A stretch of 64,000 bases of DNA. It comes from Astragalus membranaceus. Taxonomy: Eukaryota; Streptophyta; Magnoliopsida; Fabales; Fabaceae. Under the pieces are notes generated by a model, which saw only the letters and a list, made by a program, of their open reading frames with translations, searched no databases and was not told the DNA's origin. The stretch spans positions 123,760,371 to 123,824,370 of the forward strand of contig CM076848.1 in assembly GCA_039519185.1 (NCBI GenBank), written 5' to 3'. Positions 9,670 through 18,992 of the stretch are shown here, piece after piece. Position 1 is the stretch's first letter. Each line of letters opens with the position of its first letter. The position numbers and the translations under genes were made by a program.

Positions 9670-12224
9670 TGTAACACCCAAAATCTACCCGGCAAATTAC
9701 TAAATAAATCAGAGTTTCAAAAATCATTTTGAGTGCTACAGTTTTCAACTGAAATTCGCCAACGAAATCATACTTCAAAAATAACTGACTTTCATTTAAC
9801 ATGCAGCGGAAAATCAAGGGTTCAACTTAACGATAAAATTCTAAAAGGTTCACAACATGAATAGTCATAACGGCCATAAACTTAAGTTCAACAAATGTAA
9901 CGACATAAGGAATATAAATGAGGGTTCATCCCCCCGAGTGCTACGTATCAGAGCGACGACACCGACCCGACTATATGAAGGTACTCCGCCTTCATTCGCT
10001 ATTACCTGCACGTTACCAACATAGGGGTAACATTCAAACAGAAGGGGTGAGATATCACACTATCTAATAAATCGTATGAAAAACCAATATGCATTCGGTC
10101 AGGTCATCACATTCATCTCGTCACAATAGTCACATAATTTCACTAGTCAATCATGCAGTATGGAATGCACATGCATGCGGTACCGAGTCACAACGCTGGC
10201 CATACGCCTAAATCACAATGCTGGCCGAAGCCTAATCCACAACCCTGGCCGAAGCCTAATCCACAACGCTGGCCGAAGCCTAATCCACATGATATGCATG
10301 CGACACAACGGGTATGCACAACATGTCAACACAATCACATATCGCCACAACAACAACGTAAATCACCACACTGGCCATAGGCCTACGACATAAAATCATG
10401 ACAACGACGCAATACACAACACTGGCCATAGGCCTACAACACCAAATCACAACAACGACGTAAGACGGGACGCCAACAGCAACAACAACATTTAACAACA
10501 TCAACGGCAACGACATAATCCATGTTCATATATATAGGCAATCCAACGTATGTAGCGATCGACTAACAGGGTTAACATCAGTATCATTAACAATAACATC
10601 ATTAACAACAACATACAACGACCACAACGAAACGACATGATAGAGGGCGCAAAGGGCCCAACACCCATTCACAAAAATAGATCATTTTGCCTTAAAAATA
10701 GAATATTCAGTTAGGCCTCTGAATAAGATTTCCAACGTAATTTAAAACATTTCAATCGGGTTCCTGGATCAAAAGATATCGCTGAAATGAAAACAGGGAA
10801 CGCAACACAAATCCAGATTCTGGCGCCCGTAGGGGATCCTGGCGCCCAGCAACACAGAAACTGGCACAGGAGGGGATCCTGGCGCCCAGCAACACAGCAA
10901 CACAGAAACTGGCGCAGGAAGGGGATCCTGGCGCCCAGGGGAGCAACGCAACACAGAGAACTGGCGCAGGCAGAAACTAGCGCCCAAGGGAGGAGATCCC
11001 AGTGACCTTTCAGAATACGCAACTTAGCAACCAAAACTCAACACCAATGACATCCAGGCAACATAACTATACGCAAACACAACTTAGGAGCGCAACACGG
11101 GCAGCCAAAATTAGGCGCCCTTGGCGCCCAGGCACAGGGAACCCGCGCCCATGGCGCCCCTGCGCCAGGACAGCAACACTGAAACGCAACATGCGCCCAG
11201 GAGGGCGCCCAAACAGCAACAACAACGCAACACAGCAACACCAATGCGCCCAGGAAGGCGCCCAAACCCAGAATCTCAGCAACGACACATGACAATGGCA
11301 ACAACAATGGCGCCCGTGGCGCCTAGGACTTGAACAACGACGCAACCAAATTTATCAAACACCTCATGTACGACCATGACAACATCAAAACACCAATTTC
11401 CTAATAACCATCATCAAAACACCCAATCTTTACAAATTATCATCAGGCACCAATTTTTAGAATTTCAACAAGCCACCATCAATCAAAGATTTCAATCAAC
11501 TTGGTTATATTTCAACTATCACTACTCAGACATCAAACGACAAACCTAAGGCGACATAGGGCATATGAACATCAATTATACAAACATAATCATTCACTCA
11601 AGGCAACGTAAATATGATTCAAGGCACATGGGCGTCAATTACACAACTATAGTTATTCAACAACATTCATGGCATATCATCAAACATGTAGTAATCATGA
11701 CACCTACAAAATAATCATCAAAACCCTAACCCCCACATATGACCCCTTCATAGGACCTATTAGGTAGATAGAACCCCACCCTTACCTTAGTTTGTAGAAA
11801 TCGAAGATCCTTGCCCTAGAGCTCTCTCTCCCTCCTAGTGCGCCTCCTTTCCCTCTTCCTTGCTCTCCTAGCCGCGCGCCTACTCTCTCTCTCACTCTCT
11901 CTATTTCGCAAGTCTTTCTTTCTTTTCCTCTCAAAAAAAATGCGCAATGCTCCACCCTCACCACACTCCCCTCATGCGGCTACACCTTGGGCGTGGATCG
12001 CGGGCTTCCTCCAGCTTAAGCCCGATCACTAACTCCATTTAGCTACTTATAATTCGCCACTACTACCCTATCATGTACCAACGCACTAAAATATAGTAGA
12101 CATATATTATTTCTAATATTCTATCACATAAAATCCCTAAATAAATTTCTATTATTTTCTCAAGACCCAAACCTTAGACAATTAATTAAATAAATAAATG
12201 GATAAATATTTTTGGGGCATTACA
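9670..12224 (-). repeat. 5' LTR of the gag-only element
   Basis: 2555 bp, bounded by TGTAACACCC and GGGGCATTACA. It contains the block GAGTGCTACGTATCAGAGCG near 9938, the GTTACC/GGTAAC hairpin near 10013-10032, short repeats of CTGGCCGAAGCCTAATCCAC near 10215-10290, and a GGCGCC-rich array. It has no coding capacity; ORFs here are chance. Confidence 0.9.
10815..11335. repeat. GGCGCC-rich array in the Tekay-type LTR
   Basis: Repeated words include GGGGATCCTGGCGCCCAG, GCAACACAGAAACTGGCGC and GCGCCCAGGA. A similar array, less regular, is in the solo LTR at 61425-62110. The overlapping alanine/glycine/cysteine-rich ORFs are composition artefacts. Confidence 0.8.
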
Positions 12225-12535
12225 GAGGTTGAACTGGTCTCATCAAATGGGGACAGATAAGTGGTGGCTAACGAGATGGCAAAACAAGTCAGTGTAGGAC
12301 ATGGGGATGGGGTCGAATTGGGTTTCACTTTGATGTTGGCTTGATCGTTTTGAATACAATAGGAGGTCTGCTTGCGTTGATAGTTCCAGCAAAACTGTGA
12401 GCAATTTTCCCATTATGACCATCTCTGAAAAATTACACGACATACTTCCAATCAGTTTGTTGTAGAAGGGTGTTTGGAGGGTGTCCATGAATATGACCAT
12501 TTCCTTTTCAGATAAAGGTGGTACCACTTGTGCTG
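12225..12535 (-). pseudogene. gag: Tat/Ogre-type gag fragment
   Basis: The minus-strand frame 12527-12243 has LAAQVVPPLSEKEMV upstream, then FMDTLQTPFYNKLIGSMS, NFSEMVIMG and, near its end, FDPIPMSYTDLF. This wording is typical of Tat/Ogre gag proteins. The middle is degraded and both ends are cut: the left by the gag-only element and the right by the Reina fragment. Confidence 0.75.
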
Positions 12536-13023
12536 CTAATATGGAGAGAGCTCAAAACAGAATGTCCCAATATGCCAACCAGCATAGCTTTGACAAGAAC
12601 TTCAAAATAGGTGATTTTATGTACTTGAAGCTTCAATCATATAGACAATTTTCCTTATGAAGGAATGCTTACCACAAACTCTTGCCCTACTTTTATGGGC
12701 CATTTCGTGTCTCTTACTGCTTTGGAACAACAGGTTATCAGGTAGAATTACCTCCCTCAGCAGGCATACATAATGTCTTCCACGTTTCACAATTGAAGCT
12801 CTGCCTGAACCCATTAGCTGTCTTGGCTACTCAGTTGCCTGCTGCTAATCAGTCTTCTTACCCGAGGGGTGAACTAGAAGTTATCTTGGATCGCAAGATG
12901 GTTAAGAGGGGCTGCATACCAGCTACTAAGGTGCTAGTGAAGTGGAAGGACTTTCCTCCTGAACTGGCCACTTGGGAGTACTATTACGATTTACTCAAGA
13001 GTTTCCAAAATTTTACTCCTTGA
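12536..13023 (+). pseudogene. pol: Reina-like chromointegrase C-terminus
   Basis: The plus strand encodes an integrase tail (ERAQNRMSQYANQHS, GDFMYLKLQ, a stop, then YFYGPFRV, GYQVELPPSAGIHNVFHVSQ) followed by a chromodomain-like segment (EVILDRKMVKRG, VLVKWKDFPPELATWE). The chromodomain directs integration by binding histone marks. One in-frame TGA interrupts it near 12659. RT, RNase H and the integrase core are missing to the left. The short LTR downstream and the chromodomain favour the Reina lineage. Confidence 0.8.
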
Positions 13024-13049
13024 GGACAAGGATTTGCTTGTGGGGGTAT

Positions 13050-13418
13050 TGTGACAGAGTACTTCTTCAGCAACTTACTTTACAATTTATAGTGTTTTTT
13101 ACCTTGTACTAGCAGTACTAGGATTTGCATTTTGTACTTCTTGAATTCAATCAAATAGCTACCTTCTAGAAAGGTGAGCTGGCTAAAAGTTTGTTAGGGA
13201 AATCAAGGAATATTCTCTCATCATTGTGTAAGAATCTGCTTTAAATACAGCTGTTGCTGAGTAATGAATACACACTGAAAATCATAGATCTTCTAAATCT
13301 CTCATATTCTCTTTATTATTCCCTTTGTTCAATTCTTCGAACACCATTCTCTTATTGGTGTTTCTGAGTGCGCCGGGATTACTGACCGAAACTCTCCCTA
13401 GTATCCAAATCGGTGACA
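13050..13418 (+). repeat. 3' LTR of the Reina-like element
   Basis: It follows the pol stop and a polypurine tract (TGTGGGGGTAT). It starts TGTGACAGAG and most likely ends GGTGACA at 13418, about 369 bp, a usual length for Reina. The 5' LTR is not in the window, so the right edge is a best estimate. Confidence 0.65.
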
Positions 13419-13501
13419 AATTCTAACTACACATTATCTCGATCACAATCTGAGTTTTCCTTCGGCAAATTAACTTTTAAACTCTTCCACCACTTTGTAC
13501 C

Positions 13502-13722
13502 TCAAATAGTTAGAAGTTGTTCCATGTTAATAGGAGAGGTGTATTCAGATGATCCACTAAAAAGTCTATCCACAATGATGCGAATGGCTGCCTCAGAAGG
13601 ATGGACCGGGTCTCAAAAGATATGGTCTTGTCTATTCGTACAAATTTTGGAAATTGGTGTACATGGAAATTGAGCATTTAGATCACCTACTCCACAACAA
13701 GCCTCTTTCACATTTGTAAATC
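13502..13722 (-). pseudogene. GDSL lipase, last exon (block V) with premature stop
   Basis: Reads FTNVKEACCGVGDLNAQFPC, then CTNRQDHIF, TGA, DPVHPSEAAIRIIVDRLFSG and a terminal stop at 13502-13504. After the TGA at 13613-13615 the frame stays open to the expected C-terminus, so this is a single nonsense change (TGG to TGA) rather than decay throughout. The Ale element starts only about 15 bases upstream of the splice acceptor. Confidence 0.88.
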
Positions 13723-13739
13723 CTGAGATGAGATAAAAT

Positions 13740-13956
13740 TGATAGAGTATATAATAGATTAGTGATAAGCCATTGTTTTTGTGATAAGTAATCCCTTGTA
13801 TCATAACTAATTCAGTTAAGAACCTAACCATAGTTAGCTAGTATAGTTAGATTAACCATGTACTATATATTGTATTGAGCCAAGTGTAACCAAATGTGTC
13901 AATCATAATGAATCATATTTTGATCACATTCTCTCTCTCCTTCTCACCTTTCATCA
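13740..13956 (+). repeat. Ale 5' LTR
   Basis: TGATAGAGTATATAATAG to CACCTTTCATCA, followed at 13957 by TGGTATCA, the core of an initiator tRNA-Met primer site. TSD AAAAT lies immediately left. Confidence 0.92.
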
Positions 13957-14063
13957 TGGTATCATATTTCAACGATCCGTACAGATACTGACGCGTCTCC
14001 GCCGCGCCAGTGCATGCTCCAGTCTTCTTCTTCGGCGCATCCTCTCTGGTCTTCGCAACTTCC

Positions 14064-14985
14064 ATGGCTAGCATACCAGTTCCTTCGTAGCAATCAAGCC
14101 AAGATGCTTCTCACGAAGCCACTGAACCGTTTGTGTTCACGAAAGCCCCAACAATTGGAATCAAGTTGGATGAGAAAAATTTTCTGCTGTGGAATAAGCA
14201 GATCGAAAGCGTGGTTGTGATGCACAAGCTCCAACGCTATCTCGTCTCACCGATCGTTCCTCCTCAATACGAATCGGACACCGATCGTCTCGCCGGCAAG
14301 ATCTCCACCGCGTATGAAACCTGGCTTATTCGTGACCAGACAGTCTTCTCCTGGAAACTCACCACACTCTCCGACGCCGTTCTTGCTCGTGTTCTAACCT
14401 GTGAGCACGCCTATCAACTCTGGGAAATGATCCACGAGCATTATTATGCTCAGGTGAAGGCCAGATCTCGCCAAATCAAGTCGGAATTGAAGTCCACGAA
14501 GAAAGGAGCGCGTTCGATTACAGAGTACGTGGCTCACTTACAGTCATTGGCTGACTCCCTGGCGGCGATCGGAGTTCCTGTCTCCGACACCAATCTCTGC
14601 GACTCCGTCCTTGATGGCTTGCCTGAAGACTAGAGTAACTTTGTCATGATGATCTACGGCAGGTCTGAACCTCCCACTCTCTCAGAGCTTGAATCTCTTC
14701 TGTTGGTACAAGAGGCGCATCTGGACAAATTCAAGCAGGAACTACCAGCAACGCCACAGCGAACCTCGCTCAGGCAGGTGATGAGAATCACAATCCTAAT
14801 GTGCGCTATGGCTACTCGTATCCTCGTGGCAGAGACCGTGGCAACCGTGGCTGAGGACGTGGTCGTTCCCGTGGGAACGGTGGCCGGAACAGTAATGCCA
14901 ACTCCCAGCGTCGTACCTGTCAGCTTTGTGGCAAAACAGGACATCATGTTGTGAATTGCTATTATCGCTTTGATGAGAATTTCAT
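14064..14985 (+). pseudogene. gag: Ale gag
   Basis: A likely start ATG at 14064 (MASIPVPS) is followed by a TAG at 14088. The frame then runs through the copia gag core (KLDEKNFLLWNKQIESVV, FSWKLTTLSDAVLARV, YYAQVKARSRQIKSELKST) and meets a second TAG at 14631-14633, continuing as NFVMMIYGRSEPP. After about 14755 the homologous frame shifts. The CCHC knuckle CQLCGKTGHHVVNC sits near 14918-14960 in the shifted frame. Gag packages the RNA; this copy cannot. Confidence 0.85.
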
Positions 14986-16497
14986 TCCACCTTCATCAAC
15001 AGCACCGTCGCAACAACCTGAGGAAGGCAAACCAAGTACCGCCGGAACTAATGATGAGACAGATGTGGTAAATGCATTCTTAGCTTCAGCTGCCTCTGAT
15101 GGTACATGTATAAATTCTGTCCCATTCTTCCATAGACCGAAACCGTGGAAACTGGATTCTGGTGCCTCACATCATATTACTCCGTTTTCTCAATTATTGC
15201 ATACAAAGAAACCATATAGAGGGAGACATAGAGCCCGTGTTGGTAATGGTGCTCGCACTCCTATTCATGCTAATGGGACAGCTAGATTTAAGTCATCATT
15301 TGCACCTAATAACATGTTTATCTTGAAATATCTGTTGCACGTTCCTGGTATCACACACAATCTAATTTCTGCATCTCGGTTTGCTGCTGACAATGATGTT
15401 TATTTTGAGCTTCATCCCACTGAGTGTATTGTGAAATCACAAGTATCTAGTAAGCCATTGTTGAAGGGACATGTTGGAAAGGATGGACTTTACACTTTCA
15501 TGGAGTTGTGTGAGCTTTCCCCCACCTAGGAGTTCACCAAAGGAACTTCCATTAGCTCTTACCGATGTGCTTTATGGACATTTGGATACTATTACTTTTA
15601 ATAAAACAAAATACTCATTGTGGCATCATCGCCTTGGACATGCTAATAGTCGTATTGTATCCATTGTTTTAGATATGTGTAATGAGAAAACCACTTCTAA
15701 GGAAACATTTGAGTTGTGCCCCTCTTGTAGTCTTGGGAAATCACATCGACTATATGCCCCCCCATCCACCAATACACACACTACACCGTTTGAGCTTGTT
15801 CACATTGATCTATGGGGACCATCACCCTCCCCTTCTAGTTGTGGATACTCCTACTACATTGCGTTCGTTGATGCGTGTACCAAATACACCTGGCTCTATT
15901 TTCTTAAGCACAAATCCGAAGCCTTTAGCGCCTTCAAACGCTTCTACCAACTGGTTGATACCCAATACAAGCCTCTCACCAAATACTTAGATGACCTTGG
16001 TATAGTTCATCGTTTCACTTGTCCCCACACGTCACACCAAAATGGAACCGTTGAACGCAAACACCGACATTTATCCGAAATGGGTCTCACACTTCTAGCT
16101 CATGCCTCCCTTCCTATCAAATATTGGGATCATAGTTTCACAACTACCGTTTACCTCATAAACAGGTTACCCACACCCACACTCCCCAATACTATCTCAC
16201 CTTATCAAGCCCTCACTCAAATCCAACCCACTTACAAAAACCTCAAAGCCTTCGGTTGTCTTTGCTTTCCCCTCCTTACTCCCTACAACAAAAATAAACT
16301 CCAATTCAAAAGTACACAATGTGTCAACCTAGGCTTGTCACCCCAACACAAAGGATACAAGTGCCTACGTGCTTCCGGTCGTATTTACATCTCCAAAGAT
16401 GTCATCTTTCATGAAACCAAATTTCCCTACCCTACCTTATTTCCTACACCCTCCAATACTACGACACTTGGCACTATACCCTCTCCCACCACATACC
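14986..16497 (+). pseudogene. pol: Ale protease and integrase
   Basis: The protease active site is WKLDSGASHHITP (about 15148-15185). A frame change near 15500-15530 leads to the GAG_pre-integrase motif and the HHCC finger (LWHHRLGHANSR ... CPSCSLGKSH), then the first catalytic Asp in HIDLWGP and the third acidic residue in HQNGTVERKHRH. The segment normally holding the second Asp (a TDNGGEF-type motif) is absent: the sequence runs from LVDTQYKP straight into LTKYLDDLGIVHRF, an in-frame loss of about 14 residues. The frame is cut at 16497 by the SIRE derivative. Confidence 0.87.
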
Positions 16498-17978
16498 TGT
16501 TGGACTATAGGATAACCTTAGAGGGGGGTGAATAAGGTTATATGCAAAACTTGAATTCTTTTCAGTTTTCAAAAACTTTTACAATGCTAGTTTAAATCAG
16601 ATGCGGAAACTAAGATTTAAACTATATGCATTAACTAAGAAGGCTTTACTTATGACAGTTTATTCACAGATGCAATATTACGCTAACAGTTCAGTAATCA
16701 GATTTCTCGATATACAGATAGTTATATGCGGCGTAAGGATATCAAATATAACTATAAGGAGATATGAACAATAAAGAAAGTAAAGAGAGTGGGATAGAGA
16801 TACACCAGGACTTTTACGAGGTTCGGGATAAAAGCCCTACGTCCTCGGCCTCAGGCTTTGCAACCTTTGGACTTGCTGACGACCACTATATGATGAAGAA
16901 TGTTTTACAAACAAGCAACTTCAAATAGCAAATCTCAATTTACCCAAATTGAGAACCCGAGATCCCCGCTAAGGATTTCACAACCGCTTCAATCTCCCTG
17001 ATTGAACGACCCAAGAATGCTTCCCAGGATTTCACAATAACCACTTCAATCTCCCCGATTGAACGACCCAAGATCACCTCCCAGGATTTCAAACCAACTC
17101 AATCTCCCAGATTGAGAGACCCAAGAACACGTCCCAGGATTTCTAAGCCTCCATGAATACAGATCAATACAATATAGAAACTATGAACCAATCACTCCAG
17201 CAGAATAACAATATAGTTGAGAGAGATGATTGGTTTTGAAATGAAGAACTTTAACAAAAGATTTGACAATGAAAGCTCTTTTTCTCTTTTCTAGTGATTT
17301 GAAAATGTATGAGATAGTGAAGAGTAGTGGTGTGTTTTTCATTTGAGATCCAACGTCCCTATTTATAGAAAATGTAAAAAATTGACCGTTGGACTAAAAC
17401 ACAAGAAACAAGAATCGATTATGTGCTCTGATAGTGTAAATGGCATAATCAATTCTTTGGTTAAAAAGGAATATATTGTAATTGATTCTTTGCTTAAAAC
17501 AAGGAGTGTGAAATCGATTATGTGCTCTGAAACAATCAGACACATAATCGATTCAGAGCCTTAAACACATAGGCCTGTAATCGATTGTATATTCCAATGT
17601 GTTTGCATATAATCGATTTTTTAGCTTGAAAAACATTTTCCTTTTATGTGCCTTTCTCATGCAAGCATGCATATGAATAAAATATTTTCCAAAGGCTTTT
17701 AACACAACAATTTTATTTTTTAAAAATATTTTTAAAAACATCATCTCTCTTCTACTAAATGTCATAAAGCTGAAGGGATAGGATCTTACATTCGAGTCCT
17801 ATTAAAAGCAGATAAACAATTAGGTCTTCAACTTCATTGTTGCTTCTTCTGCAAGCCATTGCACTTTAGTCCCTTCTCTTTGATTTAATCCCTGTACTTT
17901 CATTCAATTGCAACCATTAGAAGACAAGATGTAATTTGTTATCATACAAAACAAAGAGCGTTTGTCCTTGGTTCAACA
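16498..17978 (-). repeat. SIRE-derivative 3' LTR
   Basis: 1481 bp, about 160 bp shorter than its partner. The difference lies in the ATCGATT repeat cluster around 17575-17590, where the right LTR carries two further repeat units. ORFs shared by both LTRs (17343-17564, 21426-21647) are not credible genes. Confidence 0.9.
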
Positions 17979-18539
17979 AACTCCCCCTTTTTGATGATAA
18001 CAAATTACATTATGCATAGGGGGGTGATAATAATGAAAAATTGTCAAAGAGCTCCCCCTAAGCATAAGCATAAAAATATTCAACTAAACCAAACATATAA
18101 TTAATCACAATACAAGCACAGATAGCAGCAGATATTTTCTCCCCATTTGTTTTCATCAAAAAGGAGGGGGGTGAACACATAGATACATAATCATACTATA
18201 AACTTGCAAAATCACGCAACAGTAGCGCATAGCATAAGATATATCAAAAACAGTTTAATGTTGTGCTCCCCCTTACTTGATGATCCCTCTGATTGATTGT
18301 AGAATGCAAAGCTTAGCCAGAAGAAGGTGGACCATCACAGTTTAAAAAAGATATTATAGAAACTAGAATACCCATGAGATGTGTCATACTTGGTTCAACA
18401 ATATAGGTACCATATTTATCTTCAAAAAAGGTTGCATCAAAGATCCAGCACAATAACACTTAAAAAAACTTTGATGCACAATTTTTTTTTATTTCATATA
18501 TGTGTCTAATACTTGATAAATTATTCTTAAGTTCTTCTA
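17979..18539 (-). other. SIRE-derivative 3' internal region
   Basis: A, T and C-rich sequence with several CTCCCCCT tracts (purine runs on the sense strand), the last of which is the polypurine tract at the LTR edge. No integrase, RT or RNase H similarity could be read in any frame. Confidence 0.6.
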
Positions 18540-18992
18540 TATAACACATTTTCAATAGAGGTGAAAACAACTTTACCAATCTAACCTTTACCGTTGCTTC
18601 TTCCTCTATTGTTGATATCACAAGTCACATGACTGCTTTTTCTGGGGGTGAGTGTTTAAGAACCTTTTTGCGTCTCCAGTCATGAACTTCGAGTCTCTGC
18701 TATCAAGGTACCAATCTGACCCCATACCTTGAAGCATACCTGCACTGAAATCAAGTTGAAAGTTTTGGTACCCAATTCTCTTTGGGTCCTTGTGGGTTAG
18801 TCATCAAGGGGTTTGTTTTCACAATCCACCTTGGTTTCTCACAGGCAGGTATAAGGGTACCAAGCTCACACAATTTAAGAATAGGGCATCTAAGTGAGCT
18901 ATGGTTCCCTTTTTGACAATAAGTGCAAGAGAAAACAGTAGGTGTATAACTTGAAGTAGCAGCTACAAAGTTTACTTTCTTTCTCAAAGCAG
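18540..18992 (-). pseudogene. SIRE-derivative gag C-terminus and degenerate protease
   Basis: The minus strand reads a single zinc-knuckle-like CTYCQKGNHSSLRCP and GPKENWVPKLST, a stop, then decayed protease words in shifting frames (YLDSRDSKFMTGDAKRF, where DSG is expected, and IENVLYIEELKNNLSSI). The pol region ends there. It overlaps the end of the main gag frame by a few bases in another frame. Confidence 0.75.

Larger units (their letters stand above)
1..12224 (-). mobile_element. Tekay-type gag-only LTR retrotransposon (TR-GAG-like), split by an Athila element
   Basis: The same LTR sequence closes at 357 and fills 9670-12224, so the element reads on the minus strand with its 5' LTR on the right. 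The internal part holds a tRNA-iMet primer site beside the right LTR, a gag N-terminus (9421-9550), a nested Athila element, the rest of gag (353-1243) and a polypurine tract against the left LTR. After the third zinc knuckle the reading frame passes within about 25 residues to the segment that precedes the polypurine tract in Tekay elements, so protease, RT, RNase H and integrase are absent. This gag-only layout matches the published TR-GAG class. The left LTR start lies before the window, so no TSD could be checked; the right flank begins GAGGT. Confidence 0.85.

Noticed and set aside
12225..13418. Reading the Tat/Ogre gag fragment and the Reina fragment as one element
   Set aside because: They are on opposite strands and from different lineages; the junction near 12535 is an insertion or rearrangement point.
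17343..17564. A 73-residue ORF found identically at 21426-21647, considered a conserved small gene
   Set aside because: The two copies are the two LTRs of one element and share all their sequence, coding or not.
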